In this document: piece by piece, positions 6,687 through 13,918 of the stretch | Numbering within the stretch: position 1 is the first letter of the stretch | Layout of the letters: the number at the start of each line of letters is the position of its first letter | Origin: Gammaproteobacteria bacterium | GTDB lineage: Bacteria; Pseudomonadota; Gammaproteobacteria; Chromatiales; Chromatiaceae | DNA: 17,610 nt | Assembly (NCBI GenBank): GCA_019136395.1 | Contig: JAGVUH010000323.1 | Location: forward strand, 1 to 17,610 | Direction of reading: 5' to 3' | Program-made: the position numbers and the translations under genes | Notes under the pieces: generated by a model | What the model was told of the DNA's origin: nothing | Seen by the model: only the letters and a program-made list of their open reading frames with translations | Database searches by the model: none

Positions 6687-8761
6687 GTCAGACCAGCGCT
6701 GTCAGGCTTGAGCAGGATGCTTTTGTTCGGCGTTTCCAAGCCGTCCGTCATGGCCTTGATTTCCCGCGGTCGGTTATCCAGAACGAGGTGGATCTCGGCG
6801 CGGCGGGCGAACCAGGTGGCCAATTCCGCCTCTCCATGCAGGCTGATCCGCCGTTCGGCCCGGGTCAGCAGGTCCAGGAAGTCCCGCCGGGCGGCGGGCG
6901 GGGTCAGCCGGGCCAGAAGCTGGGTGAGGGGGTGGGGCAACAGCAGGAAGAGACCCGCGGGCTCGGCACCCGCCATCAGGACACGGGCCAGGTCGCGCTC
7001 CCGGGCATCGGCCAGGGTGGTGGCGATGACCAGGGCGCGGTCCGGATAGCGTTCCCGCAAGCCTTCCCCCAGCGCCAGCGCCAGGCGGCGCAGGGGCCTG
7101 CCCGTCGGGCAGGCGGGGCCGGGGGGATGGACGCCGAGGATGAGCAGGCGCTGGATACCGAGCCCGAGCCGGGCGGCCAGGGTCGGCAGGCCGCGCACGG
7201 CGAAGCGGTCCAGGTCCTTCATCGCCTCCGACAGCTTGGCGTAGGGGATGAGCTGGGGGTGGAGCTTGCGGGCATTGTCCCGCGTGGGGCCATGGGACCA
7301 GCCATCCAGATAGCGATCCGCCGCCCAGCGGTCATGTTCGACCATCGCCAGCCGCTCGACCTCCAGGGGGCTCAGGGCGAAGGCCTCCACCAGGTCCTCC
7401 GCCACCGCCCGGCAGTCGGTGACGGCGAGCTTGGCCCAGACGTGGTCGGCCTGATGACGGTTGGCCTGGCGATAGGAGGTTGCCAGCCGTTCCCAGGGCT
7501 GGCCGGCGGGCTCCAGGGCCAGGTCCCGGCCCTGGGCGGCGATGGTGTCGCAATAGTGTTCATGGATGGTGCGCGCCAGCTCGTCCCCGACGCCGTCAAG
7601 GAGCAGGGCGGCGTTGCAGGCCTCCCGGCGATAGGCGATGGGGATGATCTGGCCATCCCAGTCGTCGAGATCCCCCCCCGATTCGGCATCACCCACCTCC
7701 AGCAGTATCGGGGGGGAGACCCCCTGGCTGGCCGCCAGTTCGTCGATCAGGCGCCGCGCCAGGGCCAGGCCCGGGTAGTCAACGCTCTCAATGGCGGAGA
7801 GTGCCAGGCCAGGGTTGCTGACCTGGTCAGCGGTGCGGAGGACCAGACCGGGGTTGCATGCGACATCAGCGGCGGAACGGACCAGGCCGAGGCTACCGGG
7901 CTGCCCGGCGGCGGGACGGTCCTCGGGGATGGCGGGATCGACGGGATGAGGATGGGCGGGCGGAGTGCCCGCCATACAGACCAGGGCCAGGGTGACGGGG
8001 GGATTGGCCGGGGACGGCGTGCCAGGATCGGACGCGGCCGTTCCCCGGAGCAGACGCGGCAAGTCCTCCAGGGGCGCGAAACGCAGGTCGGCAATCAGGT
8101 GAGCCTGGGGATAAGCGGCCAGCAGATCGGCGGCAATGGCCTCATGATGGTCGCAGACCAGGCTGATCCGCGGCCGGCCACGGCCGTAATGGGCCAGGCG
8201 CAGGGCCTGCAGCAGCAAGGCCCGCGCGGGGGGGGCGAAACCGAGGAAGAGCAGATGGGGGACCTGACCACAACCGGGGTCGAGACCGAGGTGCGGGGGC
8301 CAACGGCGAAGGACCGCGCGGGCGGCGCGATCCTCGATGGCGAAAGTCTCGATCCGCAGTTGGTCGCCCGGCTCCGGCGCGGGCAGGGCCGGGGCGGGGT
8401 CACGGGGATGCATGAGGATCAGGCGCTGAACCGGTCGCGGTCGGCTTGGCCAACCCCCCCGTCCAGCCAGCCGCCCCCCCGCCTGGTGTTGGCGGTTGGC
8501 GTTCCGGGCGCGGGTGAGCAGTTGGGCGACCTGGGTAGTGGCATCCGCTGGATCGGCCAGAATGATGACGGGGGCTCGGGTCGGGTCCAGCGCCGCTGAG
8601 TCCAGCAGGGTCAAGGTGTTGGTCCTGTCCGGTGCCAGCGAATCCAGAGAATCGAGGCGCCGCGCCCGGTGGCCCTCCCGACGCAAACTGGCGACCACCA
8701 GATCCGCCAGGGAATTCTCACCGAGGACCAGGATGGATGTTCGCCGGAAAGAGAGGGCCAT
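6668..8761 (-). CDS. RyR-domain protein with N-terminal Rossmann-like units and a C-terminal SLOG-like region
   Basis: Soluble protein of 697 residues. The N-terminus has two Rossmann-like units: ILVLGENSLADLVVASLRRE (10-29), resembling TrkA-N, and HLLFLGFAPPARALLLQAL (169-187). Neither keeps a full GxGxxG, so NAD(P) binding is doubtful. A Pro/Ala-rich stretch and a 13-residue repeat (about 285-340) follow. The RyR domain (PF02026 type) is clear at about 400-525, with PWERLATSYRQANRHQADH and LAMVEHDRWAADRYLDGW, then KLHPQLIPYAKLSEAMKDLD. The last part (about 535-665, LLILGVHPPG, ALVIATTLADARERDLARVL) looks like a SLOG-type nucleotide-binding fold; this is the least certain part. No membrane segment is seen. 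The gene follows the LSDAT gene after 13 bp and overlaps the permease gene by 19 bp, which links it to the transporter. It probably senses or processes a nucleotide-like ligand (inference). Confidence 0.85.
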   Translation of the reverse strand: MALSFRRTSILVLGENSLADLVVASLRREGHRARRLDSLDSLAPDRTNTLTLLDSAALDPTRAPVIILADPADATTQVAQLLTRARNANRQHQAGGRLAGRGGWPSRPRPVQRLILMHPRDPAPALPAPEPGDQLRIETFAIEDRAARAVLRRWPPHLGLDPGCGQVPHLLFLGFAPPARALLLQALRLAHYGRGRPRISLVCDHHEAIAADLLAAYPQAHLIADLRFAPLEDLPRLLRGTAASDPGTPSPANPPVTLALVCMAGTPPAHPHPVDPAIPEDRPAAGQPGSLGLVRSAADVACNPGLVLRTADQVSNPGLALSAIESVDYPGLALARRLIDELAASQGVSPPILLEVGDAESGGDLDDWDGQIIPIAYRREACNAALLLDGVGDELARTIHEHYCDTIAAQGRDLALEPAGQPWERLATSYRQANRHQADHVWAKLAVTDCRAVAEDLVEAFALSPLEVERLAMVEHDRWAADRYLDGWSHGPTRDNARKLHPQLIPYAKLSEAMKDLDRFAVRGLPTLAARLGLGIQRLLILGVHPPGPACPTGRPLRRLALALGEGLRERYPDRALVIATTLADARERDLARVLMAGAEPAGLFLLLPHPLTQLLARLTPPAARRDFLDLLTRAERRISLHGEAELATWFARRAEIHLVLDNRPREIKAMTDGLETPNKSILLKPDSAGLTWTFDY
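7765..7920 (-). repeat. 39-bp in-frame tandem repeat, about four imperfect copies, in the RyR gene
   Basis: Units begin at 7765, 7804, 7843 and 7882 on the plus strand, each with CCAGGC or a close variant (CCAGAC in the third), at an exact spacing of 39 bp. They encode 13-residue units such as NPGLVLRTADQVS and NPGLALSAIESVD. The last copy is the most diverged. The array lies between the second Rossmann-like unit and the RyR domain. Confidence 0.65.
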
Positions 8762-8774
8762 CCCTTGTTTGTCC

Positions 8775-9566
8775 TCAAGAGGCTAAGGCTTGCGCCACAA
8801 GCCGGGGCAATTCGCCGGGGGCCTCCGTCAAGTCCAGAACCTCGACCAGGCCGGGAGCGAAGAGCGCCTGATCCTCCACCGGTGGTGATCCCTCGCCACG
8901 ATGCCAGGCGACCAGGGCTTCCGCCGTGCCTCCGCTGCCGGCAAGCGCCAGGATCCGGCCGGATTGACGGAGCCGGTGCAGGATATCCCGACGAGTGATC
9001 TCCCCGCCCCCGGCCACCAGCATCAGGGTGGCCCGCCCACCGGCGAGCCTTTCCGCCGCGGCCATGAGCCAGGGGGATTCGTCGCCCCAGCGCTCTCCCG
9101 GCACCAGGAGGAAATGGCTGTGATGGGGGTCCAGGGCGACCCGGGTCTCGTCCCGGCCGGCTGGCGGGGGGTCCAGGGCGACCCGGGTCTCGTCCCGGCC
9201 GGCTGGCGGGAATCTCGCCGGCGCATTCACCCGCCCGCGAGGCGCGATCCCGATGAGCGGAAACCGCCCGCTGCCGTGCTGGCGCGCCTCGCCCATCAAG
9301 GCCATGACCCCAACATCGGTACCACCGTCGATCACTGCCGCCCCCAGCCGATCCAGAACGGGCACCAGGTCCCTGAACAGGGGACGCAGCCGGACCGCCA
9401 CCTTCGGGTCGAGATTGGCGGCGCCCCCGACCAGGATCAGCACCGGGCGGGGGCCGGTCAGACCAATAGCGGCCAGAGCGGCGCCCACCGCCGACGCCGG
9501 CGAACCCTGGGGGCAGGCGAACGCCGCCGGGAAAGCGGAGCCGATGGCGTGAGGATCAGGGTTCAT
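8775..9566 (-). CDS. LSDAT-family (prokaryotic TRPM-like SLOG) nucleotide-binding protein
   Basis: Soluble protein of 263 residues matching the prokaryotic LSDAT family (PF18171 type), related to LOG/DprA folds and to the N-terminal domain of TRPM channels. Visible motifs in order are VLILVGGAANL (42-52), AAVIDGGTDVGVMALMG (76-92), LIGIAPRG (104-111), HHSHFLLVPGERWGDES (148-164), LMLVAGGG (181-188) and LAGSGGTAEAL (208-218). These glycine-rich loops form the predicted nucleotide or nucleotide-sugar pocket. The reaction or ligand is unknown. It is the first gene of the six-gene cluster, and its stop lies 13 bp before the RyR gene start. The ATG at 9566 is the only ATG near the start of homology; the frame runs further upstream to 9842, but that part has no family resemblance and lies in the divergent spacer. 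No clear ribosome binding site is seen. Confidence 0.85.
   Translation of the reverse strand: MNPDPHAIGSAFPAAFACPQGSPASAVGAALAAIGLTGPRPVLILVGGAANLDPKVAVRLRPLFRDLVPVLDRLGAAVIDGGTDVGVMALMGEARQHGSGRFPLIGIAPRGRVNAPARFPPAGRDETRVALDPPPAGRDETRVALDPHHSHFLLVPGERWGDESPWLMAAAERLAGGRATLMLVAGGGEITRRDILHRLRQSGRILALAGSGGTAEALVAWHRGEGSPPVEDQALFAPGLVEVLDLTEAPGELPRLVAQALAS
9127..9210 (-). repeat. Perfect 42-bp tandem duplication inside the LSDAT gene
   Basis: Bases 9127-9168 are repeated exactly at 9169-9210. The two copies encode 14 residues each, with PPAGRDETRVALDP appearing twice. The duplication sits immediately before the conserved HHSHF motif and keeps the frame. Exact identity suggests a recent event. 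Confidence 0.9.
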
Positions 9567-9893
9567 CGCGGGGGTAGAGGCATGGATGGAAGTAGTCCCT
9601 GGAACATCTGCTAGGCGTTGCCGCTGCTCTTGAGAGCAGGTTCTTGAGGGCAGGGTCAGCGTCCTCGTCCTGCACTCCCGCCAAGGGGATAAAACTGACC
9701 CAGTGATCCCATGACATCGATCTATCTTCGCGGCGCATTGTCCGCGATCCGTGGCATCCTGTCCGAAGTTTCGCCCGTCGGCCTGCGGCCCGATAATTAT
9801 GATGGAGGCTGGTCTTACCGTGGGTGTAAAACGATCCGCCATTCTCTGCTATCCATACACCCTCCCAATCCTCTTCAGAATGGGCAAATCCCG
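9567..9893. other. 327-bp divergent spacer between the LSDAT cluster and the AAA-like/PD-(D/E)XK gene
   Basis: This stretch should hold the promoters of both directions. I find no convincing -35/-10 pair. A small AT-rich patch lies at 9793-9800 in otherwise GC-rich DNA. Both neighbouring frames are open into this region, but neither extension resembles its protein family. A pair of 14-bp-spaced direct repeats is listed separately. Confidence 0.5.
9625..9654. promoter_or_regulatory. Direct repeats and small palindrome upstream of the LSDAT gene
   Basis: CTTGAGAGCAGG at 9629-9640 is followed by CTTGAGGGCAGG at 9643-9654, a 14-bp period with one mismatch. The first copy is also part of the palindrome TGCTCT-TG-AGAGCA (9625-9638). 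The position, 60-90 bp before the LSDAT start, would suit an operator, but no regulator is identified. Confidence 0.25.
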
Positions 9894-11666
9894 ATGCAAT
9901 TCCCCTACGGCCTGAGCGACTTCGGCACCCTGATCCAAGGGGGCTACTGGTATCAGGACCGCACCGATCGGCTGCCGCTGATTGAGTCGACCGGGCGGCA
10001 ATTGCTGTTCCTGCGTCCTCGCCGCTTCGGCAAGAGCCTGCTCCTGTCCATGCTGGAGCACTACTACGACCTCAACCGGGTGGAGCAATTCCCGGACCTC
10101 TTTGGTCGCCTGGCGGTAGGGCGCGCCCCCACGCCTTTGCGTAACAACTTCTTCGTCATGAAGTGGGACTTCTCCCTGGTCCAGGCCCAGGGGGAGGTCA
10201 AGGACATCGAGGCGGCGCTGCATCAGCATCTCAATGACCGCATCGCCGGGTTCGTGAGCGATTACGCGGCCTACTGGACCCGCGACATCGCGATCCATCC
10301 TGACAATGCCATCTCTTCATTGGAGGCCGTCCTCGGGGCGATCCGCGCCACCCCCTATAAGCTTTACCTCCTCATCGACGAATACGACAACTTCGCCAAC
10401 GAGGTATTGATGGCGGACCGGGACGGCAGCCAGGGACGCTACGAGGCCCTGTTGTACGGCGAGGGTCTGCTGAAGACCGTCTTCAAGGCGGTGAAGGCCG
10501 CCGCCGGAGGACTGGGATTGGACCGGGTCTTCATTACCGGCGTCTCCCCGGTCGTGTTGAGTGACATGACCAGTGGCTACAACGTCGCCGAAAGCATTTA
10601 TCTGGAACCGGCCTTCAACGACCTGTGCGGCTTTACCGAGGCCGAACTGGCGACGGTGCTGGGGCAGTTGGCGGCGGAGGGCGGCGACTGGTCTCCCGGA
10701 TTGGCCCTGGAGACCATGCGCATCTTCTACAACGGCTATCGGTTCAGCGAGGAGGCCAGCGAAAGCCTCTACAACCCGACCCTGAGCCTCTACTTCCTCA
10801 AGGCCCTGGCGCGGGATGGGCGCTATCCCCGCCGCCTCCTGGACGAGAACCTGGCCATGGACCGGGGTAAGCTCGCCTACGTCGCCGCCCTGCCGCGTGG
10901 GGTAGACCTGTTGTTGGACGCCCTGTCAGGGGACGACCGGGTGGTGATCCCGGAACTGGCCCGACGCTTCGGCGTGGTGGACGTACTGATGGCCACGAAG
11001 GACCAGCCCTTCATGGCCTCGCTGCTCTACTTCTTTGGCATCCTCACCCTGGCGGGGGTGACCTCCTTCAACGAATGCATTCTGCGCATCCCTAACCTGG
11101 TCGCCCGCGGGCTTTATGTCGAGCGGCTACGTGAGGACTGGCTGCCCCCTGCCGGTGTTGGGCGGGCGTTGCCCGATGCCGTTCGCCGTTTGGGCCAACG
11201 CGGCGACCTGGCCCCGCTGGCCGACCTGATCGAACAGGGCTATTTTCGTGTGCTGTCTAACCGCGACTACCGCTGGACCAATGAACTGCTGGTCAAATTC
11301 GCCTTTCTGACCCTGCTGTTCGACGACCGGCTCTACATGGCCGTCTCGGAACTGGAGACCGAACGTGGATATGCTGACCTGGCCCTGATCGTGCGTCCCG
11401 ATATGCGCCGCTTCCAGGCCCTGGACCTGCTGCTGGAATTCAAGTACCTGGGCCTCAAGGACCTGGGCCTGACCGGAGAACAGGTACGCGCCCAACCACG
11501 CGAGGCCCTCGCCGCCCTACCGGTGGTAGCGGCGAAGCTGGACGAAGCCACGGCCCAGGCGCGGGACTATGGCGCCCTCTTGCGCCAGCGCCATGGCCTC
11601 GGCGAGTTGCGCGCTTTTGCCGTGGTGGCTCTGGGGGTAGAGCGGCTGGTGTGGCGTGGGGTGTGA
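9894..11666 (+). CDS. AAA-like ATPase with C-terminal PD-(D/E)XK nuclease domain
   Basis: Protein of 590 residues of the AAA-ATPase_like/PDDEXK_9 family (PF09820 plus PF08011), a group often present in many copies in bacterial genomes and of unclear biological role. The start at MQFPYGLSDF matches the family N-terminus; the frame is open back to 9711, but that extension looks non-coding. A Walker A-like LRPRRFGKSLLLSML surrounds Lys47 and Ser48, and Walker B is LYLLIDEYDN (Asp162, Glu163). The nuclease core is kept: Asp495 in GYADLAL, then Glu515 and Lys517 in LLLEFKYL. The domain is therefore potentially active. No good ribosome binding site precedes the ATG. It is transcribed divergently from the LSDAT cluster and may be an independent accessory gene. 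Confidence 0.9.
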   Translation: MQFPYGLSDFGTLIQGGYWYQDRTDRLPLIESTGRQLLFLRPRRFGKSLLLSMLEHYYDLNRVEQFPDLFGRLAVGRAPTPLRNNFFVMKWDFSLVQAQGEVKDIEAALHQHLNDRIAGFVSDYAAYWTRDIAIHPDNAISSLEAVLGAIRATPYKLYLLIDEYDNFANEVLMADRDGSQGRYEALLYGEGLLKTVFKAVKAAAGGLGLDRVFITGVSPVVLSDMTSGYNVAESIYLEPAFNDLCGFTEAELATVLGQLAAEGGDWSPGLALETMRIFYNGYRFSEEASESLYNPTLSLYFLKALARDGRYPRRLLDENLAMDRGKLAYVAALPRGVDLLLDALSGDDRVVIPELARRFGVVDVLMATKDQPFMASLLYFFGILTLAGVTSFNECILRIPNLVARGLYVERLREDWLPPAGVGRALPDAVRRLGQRGDLAPLADLIEQGYFRVLSNRDYRWTNELLVKFAFLTLLFDDRLYMAVSELETERGYADLALIVRPDMRRFQALDLLLEFKYLGLKDLGLTGEQVRAQPREALAALPVVAAKLDEATAQARDYGALLRQRHGLGELRAFAVVALGVERLVWRGV

Positions 11667-11762
11667 ATCAGGCAACCCGTACCTAGGCGCGATGGCGGGC
11701 CTGCAGGATTTGGTCCCGCATCCACTACCGGCGGCTGGGTCGTCTGCCACCTGATCGATTCT

Positions 11763-11782
11763 TGGGAACATGCAATTTCCCA
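11763..11782. terminator. Stem-loop in the convergent spacer between the PD-(D/E)XK gene and the kinase gene
   Basis: TGGGAA (11763-11768) and TTCCCA (11777-11782) form a 6-bp stem with an 8-nt loop, between two convergent genes. No long T run follows on either strand, so a terminator role is only suggested by position. Confidence 0.25.
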
Positions 11783-11822
11783 TTCAAGCGGTTAGGTTCC
11801 AGGGCCAAGAGCCAGAGCGGGC

Positions 11823-12581
11823 TCAAGGCAGGGGCCAGCCCTGGCGCTGCGCCAGACGCCGCAGGGCCGCCAGGGCCGCGGGGTAGTCCAGGGCGCCGAT
11901 GGCGGTGGCGATTTCCGCGTAGGCATCACGCAGGTCAAGGCTCGCCAGCAGACCTTCCAACTCACGACTGAGATACCGTGCCTGGTTCGACCCCTCATCC
12001 AGCAAGCGGGCAAGGGTGGCGAATTTGGCCTCTAAGAGAGCACTATCAAGGGTGGTGGCGGCGGCCGCACGGACGCTCTCGTTGGCCGTCTTCCCCATCG
12101 CCCCCATCCCGATCGGCGGCGCCGGTGGCGTGGTATCCCCTTCCCGAGCGGGGGTGACACCCGGGGTATGGGGCCAGGGATCGGCCCCGGTCGCCAGGGC
12201 GACGCCGGGCTGGAGCGGTGAGATGCCGGCTGCCGAGGCCGGGACCGGGGCGGAGGCGCCTGTCGGCGGGGAGGAGGATCTGGCCTCCGGTGTCTCCCTT
12301 GTCTTTGGGTCTGCCGCGGCCTCCAGCGACGTGCCGCTCCGGGCGGACAGGCCTAGGGGGACGGTGAACCAGAAGGTGCTGCCCGCCCCCTTGACGCTTT
12401 CCACGCCGAGCTCCCCGCCCATCAGCCGGACCAGGCGTTGGCTGATGGCCAGCCCCAGGCCGGCCCCCCCATAGGGGCGGGTGTTGGACATATCCCCCTG
12501 CTGGAAGGGCAGGAAGAGGCGTCCCTGTTCAAAGGGCGTTAGGCCGATGCCGGTGTCGGTGACCGACAGCCGCAGTATCAT
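11823..12581 (-). CDS. Sensor histidine kinase, C-terminal fragment (out of frame with its N-terminal part)
   Basis: This frame holds the second half of a HATPase_c domain: the G1 box VTDTGIGL, an F-box-like FLPFQQGD, and the G2 box [19 protein letters not shown], ending in [12 protein letters not shown] Pro/Ala/Ser-rich linker and a helical tail ([20 protein letters not shown] and following helices) come next. The tail resembles helical ends of hybrid kinases but has no histidine suited to an Hpt role. The fragment lacks the N box and phosphoacceptor histidine, so it cannot act alone. It belongs to the frame ending at 12529 and is separated from it by a one-base shift at a G8 run. The ATG at 12581 is only the first start codon in this frame. 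With seven G at 12593-12600 the two parts would join as a single protein. Confidence 0.75.
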   Translation of the reverse strand: MILRLSVTDTGIGLTPFEQGRLFLPFQQGDMSNTRPYGGAGLGLAISQRLVRLMGGELGVESVKGAGSTFWFTVPLGLSARSGTSLEAAADPKTRETPEARSSSPPTGASAPVPASAAGISPLQPGVALATGADPWPHTPGVTPAREGDTTPPAPPIGMGAMGKTANESVRAAAATTLDSALLEAKFATLARLLDEGSNQARYLSRELEGLLASLDLRDAYAEIATAIGALDYPAALAALRRLAQRQGWPLP

Positions 12582-13836
12582 GTCGGGATTCGCCCCCCCC
12601 GGTTAGCGCCGCTGGGGATGTGGCATTACCTGAGGTTGCATCCCCGGTTATCGCCCCTCCGGATAGCACCTCTCCCGTTATCGCCTTCCCGGGAATCACT
12701 TCAGCAGTGGCCGCCTTCCCGCATTTCGTCTCCTGGGTCTTCGACTCCGGTGGGTCCGCCCGGGCGATCAGGACCTGCACGCTCCCGGCGGCGGTGAACT
12801 TGAGGGCATTGTCGACCAGATGATTGAGGACCTGTTGCAGGCGTAGTGGATCGCCCAGGACTAGCGGGGGGACATCCGGCGCCACCTCGCAGCGCAGGTC
12901 AAGGGCCTTTTCCTCCGCCCGCAGTTGGAAGAGCTGGCAGGTACTGTCGAGGATGTCATCCAGCCGCAAAGGCTGGGCCTGGAGGGTGAGCAGGCCGGTC
13001 TCGACGCGGGAATAGTCCAGGATGTCGTTCAGGAGACCGTAGAGGGCGCCGGCCACGTCATGGATCTTGCGCAGGTAGTTACCTCGCCCGGGTGTCGGCT
13101 CGCTGGACAGCAGCAGGTCAGTCAGGCCGAGGATGGCGTTCATGGGGGTGCGGAACTCGTGGCTCATGGTGGCCAGAAAGGCGCTCTTGGCCTGATTGGC
13201 CGACTCCGCCTCCCGCTTGGCAAGCTGGAAATCCTCGGAGAGCGCCCGCCAGCGCCGCTCGCTGTCGCGCAGAGCCAGTTCCTTACCGCGGTCGACCAGC
13301 ACGGCCAGGGTCTGCGTGCCCTGAAACGGCTTTGCGGCCAGGGGCATGAGATGCAGGTCGCAGGGGAGGGTCTGGTCCTCCGCCAGGCGCGCCCTCAGCT
13401 CGGTCAGGATCAGTGGCCCCGGCGGGGCCAGGCCCCGGAAATAGGCGTGAAGGGGCGCGCGGCTGGCGAAATCGAAGAGCTGGAACAGGGCGCCCCGCTG
13501 TTGGACGGATGGCCGGTCCAGATTCAGCACGTCGCTGGCATGGCGGTTGATCTCCAGGATGAAGCCGCGGTCATCGACCACCAGGGCGGGGAGGGGCAGG
13601 TGCTCGAACAGCAGCCGATAACGCTCCAGGGTCTGGGCCAACTGGCTCTGGGCCTGATTCAGTTCCTCGTTCTGGATCTCCAGCTCGGTCTGATAGACAC
13701 GCAGCTCTTCCACCAGTTGGCGCGACTCCAACCCCGTTGACGCCCCGCCGTCGCGGGCCAGGCTGGCCTCCTCCCGCGCGATGGCCCGCTCCGCGCGCTC
13801 GCGCAGCCGGGTCAGATTGACCTGGTGATCACTCAT
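12529..13836 (-). CDS. Soluble PAS-domain sensor histidine kinase, N-terminal part, frameshifted in the ATPase domain
   Basis: 435 residues before the frame ends. It starts with a coiled coil rich in Glu and Gln (about 5-70), then a PAS domain (about 70-185), then a HisKA domain with [14 protein letters not shown] (phosphoacceptor His226). The first half of HATPase_c follows, with the N box [14 protein letters not shown]. After an Ala/Thr/Gly repeat the frame leaves the kinase sequence at a G8 run and ends in [10 protein letters not shown]. The rest of the ATPase domain continues in the next frame at 11823-12581. No membrane segment is seen, so the kinase is cytosolic. Start at 13836 is chosen because GGAGG lies 8 nt upstream; a GTG at 13851 is less likely. 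It follows the REC-PAS-GGDEF gene after 82 bp and is its probable partner. It is either a pseudogene, a phase-variable gene or a sequence error. Confidence 0.8.
   Translation of the reverse strand: MSDHQVNLTRLRERAERAIAREEASLARDGGASTGLESRQLVEELRVYQTELEIQNEELNQAQSQLAQTLERYRLLFEHLPLPALVVDDRGFILEINRHASDVLNLDRPSVQQRGALFQLFDFASRAPLHAYFRGLAPPGPLILTELRARLAEDQTLPCDLHLMPLAAKPFQGTQTLAVLVDRGKELALRDSERRWRALSEDFQLAKREAESANQAKSAFLATMSHEFRTPMNAILGLTDLLLSSEPTPGRGNYLRKIHDVAGALYGLLNDILDYSRVETGLLTLQAQPLRLDDILDSTCQLFQLRAEEKALDLRCEVAPDVPPLVLGDPLRLQQVLNHLVDNALKFTAAGSVQVLIARADPPESKTQETKCGKAATAEVIPGKAITGEVLSGGAITGDATSGNATSPAALTGGGESRHDTAAVGHRHRHRPNAL
12593..12600 (-). other. Run of eight G (minus strand) at the kinase frameshift
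   Basis: Eight C on the plus strand, read as G8 in the gene. Removing one G restores a continuous frame through LTGG-ANPDM into the G1 box of the kinase. The run is a natural slippage site. Confidence 0.8.
12617..12736 (-). repeat. 30-bp in-frame tandem repeat, about four imperfect copies, in the kinase gene
   Basis: Units begin at about 12617, 12647, 12677 and 12707 on the plus strand; copies two and three share GTTATCGCC, and copies three and four share CGCCTTCCCG. They encode ten-residue units such as [10 protein letters not shown] and [10 protein letters not shown]. The array lies inside the HATPase_c domain between the N box and the G1 box and directly precedes the frameshift. Confidence 0.6.
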
Positions 13837-13844
13837 ATTCCTGT

Positions 13845-13849
13845 CCTCC
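13845..13849 (-). promoter_or_regulatory. Ribosome binding site (GGAGG) of the kinase gene
   Basis: GGAGG on the minus strand lies 8 nt before the ATG at 13836 and fixes that start in preference to the GTG at 13851. Confidence 0.55.
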
Positions 13850-13856
13850 ACAACCA

Positions 13857-13899
13857 GGGGCTGATGGTCACGTGCCAGCCCCGGGCCCTCAGGGTCCGG
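13857..13899 (-). other. Two adjacent hairpins between the GGDEF gene and the kinase gene
   Basis: GGGGCTG (13857-13863) pairs with CAGCCCC (13876-13882), giving a 7-bp stem with a 12-nt loop. Next to it CCGGGCC (13881-13887) pairs with GGTCCGG (13893-13899) if one G-U pair is allowed. They share bases 13881-13882. Neither is followed by a T run, so an mRNA-stability or attenuation role is more likely than termination, if any. Confidence 0.35.
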
Positions 13900-13918
13900 A
13901 TGGTGACGGGCGCCGGGA

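Noticed and set aside
7765..7920. Repeats read as a possible CRISPR array
   Set aside because: The 39-bp units are contiguous, imperfect and in frame within a coding gene, with no spacers and no cas genes nearby.
6788..8599. A 603-codon open frame on the plus strand across the RyR gene
   Set aside because: It is antisense to a gene with clear domains and overlapping neighbours. Long antisense frames are expected at this GC content, and its product is Gly/Gln-rich with no recognisable motif.
9556..9738. Small minus-strand frame in the divergent spacer containing VSFIPLAGVQDEDADP
   Set aside because: It looks somewhat protein-like but matches no family I know. It overlaps the LSDAT start in another frame and lacks a clear ribosome binding site.
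9793..9801. AT-rich patch as a -10 box for either divergent gene
   Set aside because: No acceptable -35 hexamer lies at 16-18 bp spacing on either strand.
9711..9893. N-terminal extension of the PD-(D/E)XK protein from the ATG at 9711
   Set aside because: The extension has no family resemblance, and the family N-terminus begins at MQFPYGLSDF (9894).
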